64,000 nt of DNA from Bittarella massiliensis (ex Durand et al. 2017) (GCF_017566145.1 NZ_JABFCL010000005.1:106225-170224), one strand, 5' to 3'. Counted from the stretch's first letter, positions 17,079 through 27,352 are shown. Numbers and translations: made by a program. The notes: generated by a model not told the origin, from the letters alone.

Positions 17079-17777
17079 CTACACCCGCAGCATCCGATAC
17101 CCCACCCCCACATGGGTCTGAATGTACTGGGGAGCGGAGGGGTCCTTTTCGATCTTTTTGCGCAGGGTGGCCATAAAGACCCGCAGCGAGGCCACATCGT
17201 TTTCCCAGGAGCTGCCCCACACCTCCCGTGTGATGTAGGCGTGGGTCAGCACCTTGCCCACGTTTTTGGCCAGCAGGCAGAGCAGCTTGTACTCGATGGG
17301 GGTCAGGTGGATCTCCTCGCCTCCCAGGTAGGCGCAGCCGGCGGCGTAGTCGATCTTGAGTTCGCCGTTTTCAAAGACGGCCCCGTCCTGGCTGCCGCCG
17401 CTTCCCCCGTGCAGCCGGCGAAAGGTGACCCGCAGCCGGGCCAGCAGTTCCTCCACCGAGAAGGGTTTGGTCAGGTAGTCGTCCGCCCCGGCGTCCAGCG
17501 CCTCGATCTTATCGGTGTCCTCGCTGCGGGCGCTGATGACGATGATGGGGGTGTTTGACCAGCTGCGGATTTTTTGGATCACCTGAATGCCGTCGGTATC
17601 CGGCAGACCCAGGTCCAGAAGGATCACGTCGGGGTTGTGGGAGGAGGCCTCCAGGATGGCGGCCTCCCCGGTGGGGGCGGTGTGGTGTTTGTAGTCGTGG
17701 GCCTCCAGGGTGGTGGAGATCAGGTTGCGGACGGCAGGGTCGTCCTCCACCACCAGAATCAGTGGTTTATTGTTCAT
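17079..17777 (-). CDS. kdpE: KdpE response regulator
   Basis: 232 aa, ATG at 17777, overlapping kdpD by 11 bp. Receiver domain: acidic pair VVEDDP, phospho-acceptor in ILLDLGLPDTDG, Thr/Ser switch VISARS, conserved Lys in YLTKPF. The C-terminal OmpR/PhoB winged helix reads HLTPIEYKLLCLLAKNVGKV followed by LTHAYITREVWG. It activates the kdp operon after phosphotransfer from KdpD at low potassium or high osmolarity. It is the last gene of kdpFABCDE. Confidence 0.96.
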   Translation of the reverse strand: MNNKPLILVVEDDPAVRNLISTTLEAHDYKHHTAPTGEAAILEASSHNPDVILLDLGLPDTDGIQVIQKIRSWSNTPIIVISARSEDTDKIEALDAGADDYLTKPFSVEELLARLRVTFRRLHGGSGGSQDGAVFENGELKIDYAAGCAYLGGEEIHLTPIEYKLLCLLAKNVGKVLTHAYITREVWGSSWENDVASLRVFMATLRKKIEKDPSAPQYIQTHVGVGYRMLRV

Positions 17778-20463
17778 GCAGCGTTACCTCCTCGATGGGC
17801 AGTGTAAAGGAAAAGACGGTTCCGTGGGGGGCGTTGTCGGCCACGGCGATCTCGCCGCCGTGGGCGGTGACGATGGATTTGCAGAGGGCCAGCCCCAACC
17901 CCATGCTGCGGCGGCTGTCGGCCACCCCCGAGTTGACGGTGTAGAACATGTCGAAGATGCGCTCCTTGGCGCTGTCGGGGATTCCGCCGCCGTCATCGGC
18001 CACCGAGATCACCGCCCACCGCCCTTTGCGGACAGCCGAGACGGCGATGGTCGAGCCGACGGGGGTGTACTTGATGGCGTTGTCCACCAGGTTGATGAGG
18101 ACCTGTACGATCAGGCGGGCGTCCATCTTTGCCAGCAGAAATTCGTCGGGGAAATGGGTCTGAATGTGGTGCTCGGCGCGCTTGCGGCTCACGTGGCGCA
18201 GCGCTTCGCCCACCACCTCCTCCACCAGCTCGGCCGTCGGGTTCAGGCGCATGGTGCCGTCCTCGATTTTGGTCACCGAGAGCAGGTTTTCCACCAGGTT
18301 GATGAGCCAGAGGGAGTCCTCATAGATGTCGCTGTAAAGCTGCCGGCGCTGGCCCTCGTCCAGGTTTTTCTCACTCTCCAGCAGTACGCCGGCGCTGCCG
18401 GAGATGGAGGTGAGGGGGGTGCGCAGGTCGTGGGAGATGGAGCGCAGCAGGTTGGCCCGCAGCTGTTCGTTTTTGGCCAGCACGGCCGCCGCCTCCCGCT
18501 CCCGAATGGCGTTTTCACTCTCCAGTGCCAGAGCGCACTCCCCCAGGATGGAGAGCATGATGCTGTTTTCATAGGCGTCCAGGGGCTCGCCGTCCAGGGC
18601 GATGCCCGCCACCCCGTAGACCACCTCGTTGACCCGCACCGCCAGATAGAGGCATTTGGCACTGCCCAGGGTGCCGGTGCTGGCCCCGGCGCGCTTGTTG
18701 TTTTGAAAGACCCAGGCGGCCACCGCCCGCTCGTTTTCGGCGGTGAGCTCGGCCCGGGGCGCCCCGCCCTGGGCGGGGAAGGAGAGGGGCTCCCCCACCC
18801 CGCCGTCCCGGGCGGGGTAGAAGACCACGTCCCGCCGCAACAGCTTGACCAGCTGCCCCGCCACCGTGCCGACGATCGCCTCCCGGCTGTCACAGCGCTG
18901 CAACAGCTGGTTTGTCTCCAGCAGGGTCTTGGTGCGGTAGGCGGTCTCCACCGAGCGGCGGGCCTGCTGTTTGAGCCGCCCGGCCAGGGTGCTGGTGAGG
19001 AAGGCGGCGATAAACATGATGGCGAAGGTGGCGGGGTAGCCCCTGTCGTAGGCCGCCAGGGTATAGCGCGGCGCGGTGAAAAAGTAGTTGAAGGTGAGCA
19101 CGCTCACCGCCGACGAGGCCAGGCTGTACACACGCTTTTTGGTGATGACTGCCGTCAGCAGCACCCCGAGGATGTAGACGGTGATGATGTTGGCCTCGGT
19201 AAAGCCCAGCCCCTTGAAGAGAAAGCCCACCCCCGTGGCCCCGGCCAACAGGGCCGCGCTTTTGAGCAGGTCGGGTCCCACCTTGTCGGCGCTGCGCTGG
19301 CGCACCCGCCTGGCGCGGTAGTAGCCGGCGCTGTCGTCGGGGATGATGTGGATGTCCAGATTGGGGGCGGCGGCGATCAGCCGGTCGGTGAGGTTGGGTC
19401 CCCGCCAGGGGTACTTGCGGCGGGTACTGCTGCGGCCGATAACGATCTTTGACACCCCCGACACCCGGGCGAACTCGGCGATCTGATAGGGGACGTCTTC
19501 GCCGTAGACGGTCTCCACCGAGGCCCCCAACTGCCCCGCCAGGTGGATGTTTTCCCGCAGCTGGGCCCGGTCCTGCACGCCGAGGCCAGGGAAGTCGGGC
19601 GTCTCGACAAAGAGGGCGGTCAGGTTTCCCTTAAAGGCCCCCGCCATCCGGGCGGCGGTGCGGATGCACTTGGCGTTGGAGGGGGAGGGGGAGAGGCAGA
19701 CGAGGATGTGTTCGTCGGTGCAGTAGCCGCTCTCTTCGGCCAGCCGCACCCGCTCGGCCAACCGGTTGATGCGGTCGGCGCAGCGGCGCAGGGCGATCTC
19801 CCGCAGGGCCGTCAGGTTCTTCTCGTCAAAAAAATGGCCCAGCGCCCGCTGGGCCTGTTCTTCCCGGTAAATTTTCCCCGCCTGTAACCGCTCCATCAGC
19901 TCCTGCGGTTCGATGTCCACCAGTTCCACCTGGTCGGCGCCGTCGAATACCCGGTCGGGGATTCGCTCGCGCACCGTCACCCCGGTGATGGCGGCCACCG
20001 TGTCATAGAGGCTTTCGATGTGCTGCACATTGACGGTGGTGTAGACGTCGATGCCGGCCCCCAGCAGTTCGTCCACATCCTGATAGCGCTTTTGGTGGCG
20101 GCAGCATTCGGCGTTGGTGTGGGCCAGCTCATCCACCAGTATCAGCTGGGGGTGACGGGCGAGGGCCGCGTCCAGGTCAAACTCCCGCAGGGCAATGCCC
20201 CGGTGCTCCACCTCCAGAGGGGGCAGCTGCTCCAGCCCCTCTAGAAGGGCGGTGGTGTCGGGGCGGGCGTGGGGCTCCACATATCCGGCCAACACGTCGA
20301 TCCCCCGCCGCCGGGCCGCCTGGGCGGCCTTGAGCATGGCGTAGGTCTTTCCCACCCCGGCGGCGTAACCGAAGAAGATTTTCAGCCGGCCCCGCTGTTT
20401 GGCCCGCTCCTCCCGCCGGATTTGCCGGAGAAAGTCCTCCGGGTCTCTCCTCGTCTCCTCCAA
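17767..20463 (-). CDS. kdpD: KdpD sensor histidine kinase
   Basis: About 898 aa. AGGAGG at 20472-20477 is correctly spaced for a TTG at 20463; a GTG at 20472 overlaps the RBS and is less likely. Domains: N-terminal KdpD domain with Walker A GYAAGVGKTYAML and a following VDELAHTN; a universal-stress-like domain (IVIGRSSTRRKYPWRG); four close membrane spans about residues 395-500; a GAF-like region; the HisKA domain with SISHDLRTPLTS (phospho-His); and HATPase motifs NLVDNAIKYT, DDGGGIP, GLGLALCKSIVTAHGG. It senses K+ limitation and controls KdpE. Confidence 0.95.
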   Translation of the reverse strand: MEETRRDPEDFLRQIRREERAKQRGRLKIFFGYAAGVGKTYAMLKAAQAARRRGIDVLAGYVEPHARPDTTALLEGLEQLPPLEVEHRGIALREFDLDAALARHPQLILVDELAHTNAECCRHQKRYQDVDELLGAGIDVYTTVNVQHIESLYDTVAAITGVTVRERIPDRVFDGADQVELVDIEPQELMERLQAGKIYREEQAQRALGHFFDEKNLTALREIALRRCADRINRLAERVRLAEESGYCTDEHILVCLSPSPSNAKCIRTAARMAGAFKGNLTALFVETPDFPGLGVQDRAQLRENIHLAGQLGASVETVYGEDVPYQIAEFARVSGVSKIVIGRSSTRRKYPWRGPNLTDRLIAAAPNLDIHIIPDDSAGYYRARRVRQRSADKVGPDLLKSAALLAGATGVGFLFKGLGFTEANIITVYILGVLLTAVITKKRVYSLASSAVSVLTFNYFFTAPRYTLAAYDRGYPATFAIMFIAAFLTSTLAGRLKQQARRSVETAYRTKTLLETNQLLQRCDSREAIVGTVAGQLVKLLRRDVVFYPARDGGVGEPLSFPAQGGAPRAELTAENERAVAAWVFQNNKRAGASTGTLGSAKCLYLAVRVNEVVYGVAGIALDGEPLDAYENSIMLSILGECALALESENAIREREAAAVLAKNEQLRANLLRSISHDLRTPLTSISGSAGVLLESEKNLDEGQRRQLYSDIYEDSLWLINLVENLLSVTKIEDGTMRLNPTAELVEEVVGEALRHVSRKRAEHHIQTHFPDEFLLAKMDARLIVQVLINLVDNAIKYTPVGSTIAVSAVRKGRWAVISVADDGGGIPDSAKERIFDMFYTVNSGVADSRRSMGLGLALCKSIVTAHGGEIAVADNAPHGTVFSFTLPIEEVTLHEQ

Positions 20464-20502
20464 GGGGCACACCTCCTCTTTCCTTATGCTATTTTAACAC
20501 GA

Positions 20503-20542
20503 AATCCCCTAAGTGCAGCATAAGAGACGCACCCAGGGGATT
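20503..20542 (-). other. Inverted repeat between kdpC and kdpD
   Basis: AATCCCCT (20503-20510) pairs with AGGGGATT (20535-20542), with additional GTGC/GCAC pairing inside. On the minus strand it sits between kdpC and kdpD and is followed only by a weak T tract. It could act as an RNA stabiliser or partial attenuator lowering kdpDE relative to kdpFABC. Confidence 0.5.
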
Positions 20543-20582
20543 AAAATTGTATGAAGACAACTCGCCGGCTTTGCGGCAGGGG

Positions 20583-21185
20583 TCAGAGAATGCCGTCCAG
20601 GCGCAGGTTGACCTCCAGCACATTGACCCGCTCCTCGCCGAAGAGGCCCAAAAACCGGCCGTCGGTGCAGTCTTTGACGATGCGGCGCACCTCGTCTTCA
20701 CTCCTGCCGGTGGCGCGGGCCACCCGGGGGACTTGGTATTCGGCCGCAGCGGGGGAGATGTGGGGGTCCAGGCCGCTGCCCGAACAGGTCACCAGGTCCA
20801 CCGGGATGGGCTCGTCACCCCGCTCGGGGTCGGCCGCCCGCAGTTTTTTCACCCGCTGGGCCACCAGCTGCTCATACTCCTCGCTGGCGGGACTCAAGTT
20901 GGAGGGGGAGGCATAGAGCAGCGCTCTCCCCTCCTCGTCGCGATAGGTGCTCACGTCCAACTTCATAATGCGGCCCCACATGTGTCCTTCGTCGGTGTAC
21001 TGCTGTCCCAGCAGTTCGCTGCCATAGCGCTTGCCGTCCACTTCGATGATGCTGCCGTTTGCCTGATGGGGGAAGAACACTTGGGCGATGCCGGTGACGG
21101 CCAGGGTGTACAGCAGCCCGCAGACCACTGTGAATACCAGCAGAAGCATGGCCGCCCGAGGCAGGATCGACTTGATTTTTTTCAC
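20583..21185 (-). CDS. kdpC: KdpC, potassium-transporting ATPase C chain
   Basis: 200 aa from GTG at 21185, GGAGGG 6 nt upstream. One N-terminal membrane span (AMLLLVFTVVCGLLYTLAVT), then the periplasm-side KdpC domain with SELLGQQY, YASPSNLSPAS, PVDLVTCSGSGLDPHISPAAA and VNVLEVNLRLD. The SGSGLDPHISP motif is the family hallmark. KdpC holds the KdpA-KdpB complex together and helps ATP binding. Confidence 0.96.
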   Translation of the reverse strand: MKKIKSILPRAAMLLLVFTVVCGLLYTLAVTGIAQVFFPHQANGSIIEVDGKRYGSELLGQQYTDEGHMWGRIMKLDVSTYRDEEGRALLYASPSNLSPASEEYEQLVAQRVKKLRAADPERGDEPIPVDLVTCSGSGLDPHISPAAAEYQVPRVARATGRSEDEVRRIVKDCTDGRFLGLFGEERVNVLEVNLRLDGIL

Positions 21186-21228
21186 AGAAAATCCCTCCGT
21201 TTGCAGTGATTTAAAAGGGTCTGGCCGA

Positions 21229-23298
21229 CTATGCCAGTCCAAAGAAAACCAGCAGCAGGTCGATGAGCTTGATGAAGATAAAGGGGGCGATGATGCCGCC
21301 AAGGCCGTAGATGAGCAGGTTTTGTGAGAGCAGCTTGCCGGCTGACACCTCTCGGTACTTGACCCCTTTCAGGGCCAGGGGGATCAGGGCGATGATGATG
21401 AGGGCGTTGTAGATAATGGCCGAGAGGATCGCGCTCTGGGGCGAGTGCAGCCCCATGATGTTCAGCGCCGCCAGCCCTGGGTAGAGGCCGGTGAACAGCG
21501 CCGGGATGATGGCGAAGTACTTGGCCACGTCGTTGGCAATGGAGAAGGTGGTCAGGCTCCCCCGGGTCATCAGCAGTTGTTTGCCGATGCGCACGATGTC
21601 GATGAGCTTGGTGGGGGAGGAGTCCAGATCCACCATGTTGCCGGCCTCTTTGGCCGCCTGGGTGCCGCTGTTCATGGCCACGGCCACGTCGGCCTGCGCC
21701 AGGGCGGGGGCGTCGTTGGTGCCGTCGCCGGTCATGGCCACCAGGTGGCCGCCGGCCTGAAAGTCGCGGATCATCTTCAGTTTTCCCTCAGGGGTGGCCT
21801 CGGCCAAAAAGTCGTCCACCCCGGCCTCGGCGGCAATGGCCGCTGCCGTGAGGGGGTTGTCACCGGTGATCATGATGGTTTTGATCCCCATCTTGCGCAG
21901 GTCGGCAAAGCGCTCTTTGACCCCCTTTTTGATGATGTCTTTGAGGTGAATGACCCCGAGGACCCGGTGGTCCTTGGCCACCACCAGAGGGGTGCCCCCC
22001 TGTTCGGAAATTTGGCGCACCACCCGTTCACAGGCCTCGCTGTACCGGCCGCCGCCGGCGAGAACATAGGACTTGACCGCCTCGGCGGCGCCCTTGCGGA
22101 TCTCACTGCCGCCGAAGTCGACGCCGCTCATCCGGGTCTTGGCGGTAAAGGGGATAAAGGTCATCTCCTTGTCAGAGAGGCTGCGCCCCCGCAGGCCAAA
22201 GCGCTCTTTGGCCAGCACCACCACGCTGCGCCCCTCGGGGGTCTCGTCGGCCAGGGAGGAAAGCTGCGCCGCGTCGGCCAGCTCTTCTGGGGCGGTGCCG
22301 TCCACCGGGATGAAGGTGTGAGCCTGCCGGTTGCCCAGGGTGATGGTGCCGGTTTTGTCCAGCATCAGAATGTCCACATCCCCGGCGGCTTCAATGGCGC
22401 GGCCGCTCATGGCCAGGACGTTTGCCTGGTTGAGGCGACTCATCCCGGCAATGCCGATGGCCGAGAGGAGCGCGCCGATGGTGGTGGGCGCCAGGCAGAC
22501 CAGCAGGGCCACCAGGGTGGTGACCGAGGTGGGGTTTGGGATCCCCGCCTGGTTGGACGAAAAGAGGGAGTAGGTGTAAAGGGACAGGGTCACCAGGATG
22601 AAGATGATCGAGAGGGCCACCAAAAAGATTTGCAGGGCGATCTCGTTGGGGGTCTTTTTTCGGGCCGCCCCCTCCACCATGGCGATCATCTTGTCCAGAA
22701 AGCTCTGACCGGGGTCGCTGGTGACCTGCACCACCATCCAGTCCGAGAGGACGGTGGTGCCCCCGGTGACGGCGCTGCGGTCGCCGCCCGCCTCGCGGAT
22801 GACCGGGGCCGACTCGCCGGTGATGGCGCTCTCGTCCACCGAGGCGGCCCCCTCGATGACCTCGCCGTCGGCGGGGATCGTCTCGCCCGCCTGCACCAGC
22901 ACAATGTCCCCCTTCTTCAGCTGGGACGAGGGGCACGCGCAGCCCTCGTCCTTGCGCTGGGCAGAGGGGATCTTGCGGGCGCTCACCTCTTTTTTCGAGG
23001 CGCGCAGGGCGTCGGCCTGGGCCTTTCCCCGGCCCTCGGCGATGGCTTCGGCAAAGTTTGCAAACAAAACGGTAAACCAGAGGATGACGGCGATGGCCAG
23101 GGTGTAGCCCGACGGGGCGTCGCCAATGCCGAAGAGGGAGAAGCCCCAGAGGGCGGTGGTGAGGATGGCGGAGAGGTAGACCAGCAGCATGACGGGGTTT
23201 TGGGCCTGCGTCCGGGGCGCCAGCTTCACAAATGAATCCTTGATCGCCCGCAGGACCATCGCCCGGTCCATGAGGGCGCTCTTTTTTTGTTTTGTCAC
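21229..23298 (-). CDS. kdpB: KdpB, potassium-transporting P-type ATPase catalytic chain
   Basis: 689 aa from GTG at 23298 with GGAGG upstream; the frame is open beyond but overlaps kdpA. Motifs: TGESAPV actuator loop, [11 protein letters not shown] with phospho-Asp, the nucleotide domain [29 protein letters not shown] and [20 protein letters not shown] hinge. Several membrane spans, including [20 protein letters not shown]. It drives K+ uptake through KdpA by ATP hydrolysis in the membrane. Confidence 0.97.
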   Translation of the reverse strand: MTKQKKSALMDRAMVLRAIKDSFVKLAPRTQAQNPVMLLVYLSAILTTALWGFSLFGIGDAPSGYTLAIAVILWFTVLFANFAEAIAEGRGKAQADALRASKKEVSARKIPSAQRKDEGCACPSSQLKKGDIVLVQAGETIPADGEVIEGAASVDESAITGESAPVIREAGGDRSAVTGGTTVLSDWMVVQVTSDPGQSFLDKMIAMVEGAARKKTPNEIALQIFLVALSIIFILVTLSLYTYSLFSSNQAGIPNPTSVTTLVALLVCLAPTTIGALLSAIGIAGMSRLNQANVLAMSGRAIEAAGDVDILMLDKTGTITLGNRQAHTFIPVDGTAPEELADAAQLSSLADETPEGRSVVVLAKERFGLRGRSLSDKEMTFIPFTAKTRMSGVDFGGSEIRKGAAEAVKSYVLAGGGRYSEACERVVRQISEQGGTPLVVAKDHRVLGVIHLKDIIKKGVKERFADLRKMGIKTIMITGDNPLTAAAIAAEAGVDDFLAEATPEGKLKMIRDFQAGGHLVAMTGDGTNDAPALAQADVAVAMNSGTQAAKEAGNMVDLDSSPTKLIDIVRIGKQLLMTRGSLTTFSIANDVAKYFAIIPALFTGLYPGLAALNIMGLHSPQSAILSAIIYNALIIIALIPLALKGVKYREVSAGKLLSQNLLIYGLGGIIAPFIFIKLIDLLLVFFGLA

Positions 23299-23312
23299 AG
23301 GAAAGGCCTCCT

Positions 23313-25127
23313 TTACGCAATGGCGCCGAAGAACTCGGCAATGGGCCCCAAGGCCAGGGCGGGGAAGAAGCTCAAAGCGCCCACCAACAGCACCACAAAG
23401 ATGAGCAAAAAGACAAACATTCCGTTGGTGGTGGAGAGGGTGCCCGCCGTCACTGCCAGCCTCTTTTTTTGGGCCAGGCTGCCGGCAATGGCCAGGGTGC
23501 CGACGATCGGCACGAACCGGGCAAAGAGCATCACCAGCCCCAGGGAGAGGTTTAAAAAGACGGTGTTGGCGTTTAGCCCCGCAAAGGCGGAGCCGTTGTT
23601 CCCCCCTGCGGAGGAGAAGGCGTACAGCACTTCGGAAAAGCCGTGGGCCCCGGTGTTGCCCAGGCTCTCCGCCACCTGGGGGAGGGCGGCGGCAATGCCG
23701 CTGCCGACCAGGATGGCCACCGGGGTGGCCAGACAGACCACCACCGCCCACTTCATCTCAAAGGGCTCGATCTTCTTGCCCAGGAATTCAGGGGTGCGCC
23801 CCACCATCAGCCCGGCGATAAAGACGGCGAGGATGGCAAAGGCCAGCATTCCGTAAAGGCCGCAGCCGGTGCCGCCGAAAATGACCTCGCCCAGCTGCAT
23901 CAAAAGCATGGGGACCATCCCGCCCAGGGGGGTGAAACTGTCGTGCATGGCATTGACCGAGCCGTTGGAGGCGGCGGTGGTAAAGACCGCCCAGGTGGAG
24001 GAGGTGGCGATGCCAAAGCGGCTCTCCTTGCCCTCCATGTTGCCGCCGGCTTGCTGCACGGCCGAGAGGTCCACCGCCCCGCTCTGGGCCAGCTGGGGGG
24101 TGGCCATCTGCTCGTTGACGGCCACCACCGCCAGAGCGGTGACCAGGCAGAGGAACATGGCCAGGAAGATGGCGACGCCCTGTTTTTTGTTCTTTAGGCA
24201 CCGGCCGAAGGTGAAGCAGAGGGCTGCCGGGATCAGCAGCAGCGAGATCATCTCCAACAGATTGGTAAAGGGGTTGGGATTTTCCAGCGGGTGGGCCGAG
24301 TTGACCCCCATAAAGCCGCCGCCGTTGGTGCCCGACTGTTTGATGGCCACCTGGCTGGCAGCCGGCCCCATGGGCACAAACTGTTCGGTCACGATCTGGG
24401 CCCCCTCGACCGCCCGGCCGTTTAGGGTCACGGCGCCGGATTCCAGGTCGATGTCAGCCCCCTCTAAAATTTCTCCCTCGGCGCTCACCGCCACCGGTTC
24501 CAGCAGGGAGACGGTCTGGGCGGGCTTTAGGTTTTGAATCACCCCGCCGGCCACCAGGCAGATGGCCAGCACCAGGTTCAGGGGCAGCAGAATGTGGACG
24601 GTGATGCGGGTCATATCCACCCAGAAGCTGCCCAACCCCTCTTTTTTCACCTGGATCAGCCCGCGGATGAGGGCGAATAAAACGGCGATGCCCACCGCGG
24701 CCGAGAGGAAGTTTTGCACCGTCAGCCCCAGGGCCTGGGTCAGGTAGCTCAGGGTGCTCTCTCCGGTGTAGGACTGCCAGTTGGTGTTGGTCACAAAACT
24801 GACGGCGGTGTTAAAGGACAGGTGCCAGCCCACCCCCGGCAGGTTTTGGGGATTGCCGGGCAGCACGCCCTGCAGCAGTTGCAGCAAAAAGAGGACGGCC
24901 AGGCTGATGCCTGAGAAGAGAAGTACGCTGGCGGCGTACCGCTTCCACCCCATCTGCTCGCCGGGGTCCACCCGCATCACCTTGTAGACCGCCCGTTCAC
25001 AGGGGGTCAGAAGGCGGGACAAAAAGGTCTTTTCCCCCTTCATCACCTTGGCGATGTAGCCGCCCAGGGGGATGGCCAGGGCGACGAGTACCGCCAGGTA
25101 GAGGATGTATTGCACAATGGTTCCCAT
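23313..25127 (-). CDS. kdpA: KdpA, potassium-transporting ATPase channel-like subunit
   Basis: 604 aa from ATG at 25127; a GTG directly before it (25130) is possible. The start overlaps the kdpF stop (TGATG). About ten membrane spans and the four selectivity-filter repeats are visible: [45 protein letters not shown] and [13 protein letters not shown]. It is the high-affinity K+ pore of the Kdp complex. Confidence 0.97.
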   Translation of the reverse strand: MGTIVQYILYLAVLVALAIPLGGYIAKVMKGEKTFLSRLLTPCERAVYKVMRVDPGEQMGWKRYAASVLLFSGISLAVLFLLQLLQGVLPGNPQNLPGVGWHLSFNTAVSFVTNTNWQSYTGESTLSYLTQALGLTVQNFLSAAVGIAVLFALIRGLIQVKKEGLGSFWVDMTRITVHILLPLNLVLAICLVAGGVIQNLKPAQTVSLLEPVAVSAEGEILEGADIDLESGAVTLNGRAVEGAQIVTEQFVPMGPAASQVAIKQSGTNGGGFMGVNSAHPLENPNPFTNLLEMISLLLIPAALCFTFGRCLKNKKQGVAIFLAMFLCLVTALAVVAVNEQMATPQLAQSGAVDLSAVQQAGGNMEGKESRFGIATSSTWAVFTTAASNGSVNAMHDSFTPLGGMVPMLLMQLGEVIFGGTGCGLYGMLAFAILAVFIAGLMVGRTPEFLGKKIEPFEMKWAVVVCLATPVAILVGSGIAAALPQVAESLGNTGAHGFSEVLYAFSSAGGNNGSAFAGLNANTVFLNLSLGLVMLFARFVPIVGTLAIAGSLAQKKRLAVTAGTLSTTNGMFVFLLIFVVLLVGALSFFPALALGPIAEFFGAIA

Positions 25128-25216
25128 CACTGTTTGTCACCTCTCATCAAAATTGCGATGTAGTAGATCAAAAGGACCACCGCAATCCCTCCGATTGCGG
25201 CAACGAGTATTTCCAT
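25127..25216 (-). CDS. kdpF: KdpF, small stabilising subunit (29 aa)
   Basis: ATG at 25216 behind AGAGGAGGG. The product is a single hydrophobic helix, starting MEILVAAIGGIAVVLLIYY and ending RGDKQ, whose stop overlaps the kdpA start. Size, position as first gene and one-span topology match KdpF, which stabilises the KdpABC complex. Confidence 0.9.
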   Translation of the reverse strand: MEILVAAIGGIAVVLLIYYIAILMRGDKQ

Positions 25217-25250
25217 TTTTCGATTCCCTCCTCTCCTTGTCAAAGTTTAG

Positions 25251-25288
25251 CGCGGAGTCCCTAAAAAGAGTGTTAGGGGCTCCGCGCG
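25251..25288 (-). promoter_or_regulatory. Large inverted repeat in the kdp leader
   Basis: GCGCGGAG-CCCTAA pairs with TTAGGG-CTCCGCGC, 15 positions with one mismatch, on the minus strand about 35 nt before kdpF. The T tract that would make it a terminator is missing. It may be an RNA structure in the 5' leader or the end of the upstream small gene. Confidence 0.5.
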
Positions 25289-25290
25289 AG

Positions 25291-25310
25291 AGATTAAGAT
25301 AAGATTAAGA
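25291..25310 (-). promoter_or_regulatory. Candidate KdpE operator (direct repeat AGATTAAGA, 11-bp spacing)
   Basis: AGATTAAGA at 25291-25299 and again at 25302-25310, exactly one helical turn apart, as expected for OmpR/PhoB-family sites. On the minus strand the second copy overlaps a TTAATC that is 16 nt from TAACAC, a possible -35/-10 pair, 75-95 nt upstream of kdpF. Confidence 0.55.
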
Positions 25311-25325
25311 CGGCTGCGGTTTTTA

Positions 25326-25517
25326 TCAGAGACAACCGAATAGCCAGGCAAAAGGGAGGGCGATCGCCGCCGCCAGCATGAAGACTGCTGCCAGTAGCCC
25401 CAGGGGCATGACCAGCCAGAGCAGCCCATAACTCAAATAGGGGTGCTGCGCCACCCAGCGGCCCAACCGCCGGTCCAGGGAAGGTTGTCTGCAAAGAGAA
25501 ATTACACGGCTCATCAT
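25326..25517 (-). CDS. Small membrane protein upstream of kdp (63 aa)
   Basis: 63 aa from ATG at 25517 (a second ATG follows), with AAGGAGGGGG as RBS and TATAAT further upstream. N-terminus basic (MMSRVISLCRQPSLDRRLGR), then two hydrophobic segments LSYGLLWLVMPLGLLAAVFM and LAAAIALPFAWLFG. Real by RBS and hydrophobicity; function unknown. It is co-directional with kdpFABCDE but separated by 109 nt holding the operator-like repeats. Confidence 0.65.
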   Translation of the reverse strand: MMSRVISLCRQPSLDRRLGRWVAQHPYLSYGLLWLVMPLGLLAAVFMLAAAIALPFAWLFGCL

Positions 25518-25540
25518 GGTTTCCCCCTCCTTCTGCTTTC

Positions 25541-25546
25541 ATTATA
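25541..25546 (-). promoter_or_regulatory. -10 element (TATAAT) of the small membrane protein gene
   Basis: Perfect TATAAT on the minus strand, 24 nt upstream of the ATG; the -35 is weak. Confidence 0.5.
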
Positions 25547-25736
25547 GAAAGGCGGGTGTAAAAAGGGGGCAAGCAAACCGGCCGCAAAAATGAAATTTCC
25601 ATTAAGAGGGGGCGCTCCTAGGTCACCGGGAGCCCTTTGAGGAGGGGAGAGAGGGGAGGCCGCCCTGTTTTCGGGGGCAGAATTCGCCAAATCCCGCTCC
25701 CCGCTCGGGCTATTATCAGAGACAGGGGGGATCGCC

Positions 25737-26624
25737 GTGACCGTTTACCTGGACGTCCTGGTGGCCATCAACGTCTTTATCAACTATCTGCTCCTGTTGG
25801 GCACCGCCTGCCTGGGGGGGATCCCCGCCGGTCGGCTGCGGATCCTGGCGGCCAGCGCCCTTTCGGGGCTCCTCTCCGCCTGTATCCTGCTGCCGGGATT
25901 TGACAACCTGTTTTTCAAGATCGCCCTCTGCATCCTGACGGTGGCGGTGGCCTTTCCCAACCGGTCTCTGGCCGGATTTGGAAAGAACGCCCTTCTGTTT
26001 TTGCTGGTGAATTTTGTCTTTGCCGGGGCCATCATGGGGCTGGAGCTGGCCTTTTCCCCCAGGCGGATGGCCTATTTTAACGGGGTTTTGTACCTGGACC
26101 TGCCCATTGGCGCCTTTGTCCTCTTCGCCGGCCTCTCCTACCTGCTGGTGGAGGGGGTCAGCTGGCTGTCAGGGCGGTTTTCAAAAGCCCAGTACCGGGT
26201 GCGGGTTCAAAAGGGGGGGAGAGAGACGGTCTGCACCGGCTTTGTGGACACCGGAAACACCCTTGCCGACCCCTATACCGGGGACCCGGTGGTCCTGCTC
26301 TCCCTCTCGGCGGCAGCCCCCCTCCTCACCGCCCACCAGCAGCTGTTTGTGCTCAGCTCGCAGACCAAAGACCCCGCCGGCCTTCGCCTCATCCCCTACG
26401 GCACCGCCAGCGGCAAGGCGCTGCTCCCGGCCTTTACCCCTGACCGGATTTTGGTGGAGGACGCCCGCGGCCGGGTGCTCTGCAGCACTGGCCGGGTCTG
26501 CGTGGGGGTGGTGGCCGAGCGCTTTGGCAAGGGGGAAAACGACTGTATTTTGCAAGGAGAGATCATAGGGAGGACCGACAATGGATTGGCTGCGAAGACT
26601 GTGGAAAAAATGGTTCGGCGGTAG
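25737..26624 (+). CDS. spoIIGA: SpoIIGA, sigma-E processing peptidase
   Basis: 295 aa from GTG at 25737. The N-terminal half has five membrane spans ([56 protein letters not shown]). The C-terminal aspartic-protease-like domain has the catalytic motif [19 protein letters not shown] (Asp-Thr-Gly). It cleaves pro-sigma-E at the forespore septum during sporulation. The last 44 bp overlap sigE, a longer overlap than usual, so the two are tightly coupled. Confidence 0.94.
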   Translation: MTVYLDVLVAINVFINYLLLLGTACLGGIPAGRLRILAASALSGLLSACILLPGFDNLFFKIALCILTVAVAFPNRSLAGFGKNALLFLLVNFVFAGAIMGLELAFSPRRMAYFNGVLYLDLPIGAFVLFAGLSYLLVEGVSWLSGRFSKAQYRVRVQKGGRETVCTGFVDTGNTLADPYTGDPVVLLSLSAAAPLLTAHQQLFVLSSQTKDPAGLRLIPYGTASGKALLPAFTPDRILVEDARGRVLCSTGRVCVGVVAERFGKGENDCILQGEIIGRTDNGLAAKTVEKMVRR

Positions 26625-27273
26625 ACACGTCTACTACATCAACGGGCCGGAGGTGCTGCCTCCGCCCCTGGAAAAGAGCCGCGAGGCAGAGGTGTTTGAC
26701 CAACTGGAGCGGGGGGAGGAGAGCGCCAAGGAGACCCTCATCGTTCACAACCTGCGGCTGGTGGTCTACATCGCCAAGAAGTTTGAGTCCACCGGGGTGG
26801 GGGTGGAGGACCTGATCTCCATCGGCACCATCGGCCTCATCAAGGCGGTGAATACCTTTCAGCCCCAAAAGAAGATCAAGCTGGCCACCTACGCCTCCCG
26901 CTGTATCGAAAACGAAATTCTCATGTACCTGCGCAAGGCCTCCAACAAGCACCAGGATTTGAGCATCGACGAGCCGCTGAACGTGGACTGGGACGGCAAC
27001 GAACTGCTCCTCTCCGACATCCTCGGCACCGAGCCCGACAGCGTGGGCAAGGGGATCGAAAAGGACGCCGAGCGCACCCTCTTGCAGCAGGCGGTGGCCC
27101 GCCTGGCCCCCCGGGAGCGGATCATCATGGAGATGCGCTTTGGCCTGGGAGGGCAGAAGGAGCACACCCAAAAAGAGGTGGCCGAGCTCATCGGCATCTC
27201 CCAGTCCTACATCTCCCGGCTGGAAAAGCGGATCATCAAGCGGCTGCGAAAGGATTTGGAGGCCGCCATCTGA
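26581..27273 (+). CDS. sigE: Sporulation sigma factor sigma-E precursor
   Basis: 230 aa, ATG at 26581, GGGAGG upstream inside spoIIGA. It begins with the pro-sequence ([14 protein letters not shown]) and then [18 protein letters not shown]. Regions: 2 with [20 protein letters not shown] and [18 protein letters not shown]; region 4 with [12 protein letters not shown] and [20 protein letters not shown]. It directs early mother-cell transcription. sigG does not follow here; a strong terminator does. Confidence 0.96.
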   Translation: MDWLRRLWKKWFGGRHVYYINGPEVLPPPLEKSREAEVFDQLERGEESAKETLIVHNLRLVVYIAKKFESTGVGVEDLISIGTIGLIKAVNTFQPQKKIKLATYASRCIENEILMYLRKASNKHQDLSIDEPLNVDWDGNELLLSDILGTEPDSVGKGIEKDAERTLLQQAVARLAPRERIIMEMRFGLGGQKEHTQKEVAELIGISQSYISRLEKRIIKRLRKDLEAAI

Positions 27274-27303
27274 TCTGCCTACACATACATAAAACAGCAC
27301 CCC

Positions 27304-27352
27304 AAAAAGAGCGGGGGCGCACCCAGATTGGGTGCGCCCCCGCTCTTTTTCT
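27304..27352. terminator. Strong bidirectional terminator between sigE and the YqxD gene
   Basis: Perfect 21-bp stem (27304-27324 with 27330-27350), 5-nt loop, A5 and T5 at the ends. Confidence 0.95.

Noticed and set aside
15078..17558. 826-codon plus-strand frame across galK and kdpE
   Set aside because: It spans genes on both strands and several terminators; no domain features.
25217..25325. c-di-AMP (ydaO) riboswitch before kdp
   Set aside because: The leader is too short and lacks the conserved segments; only a hairpin and a direct repeat are seen.
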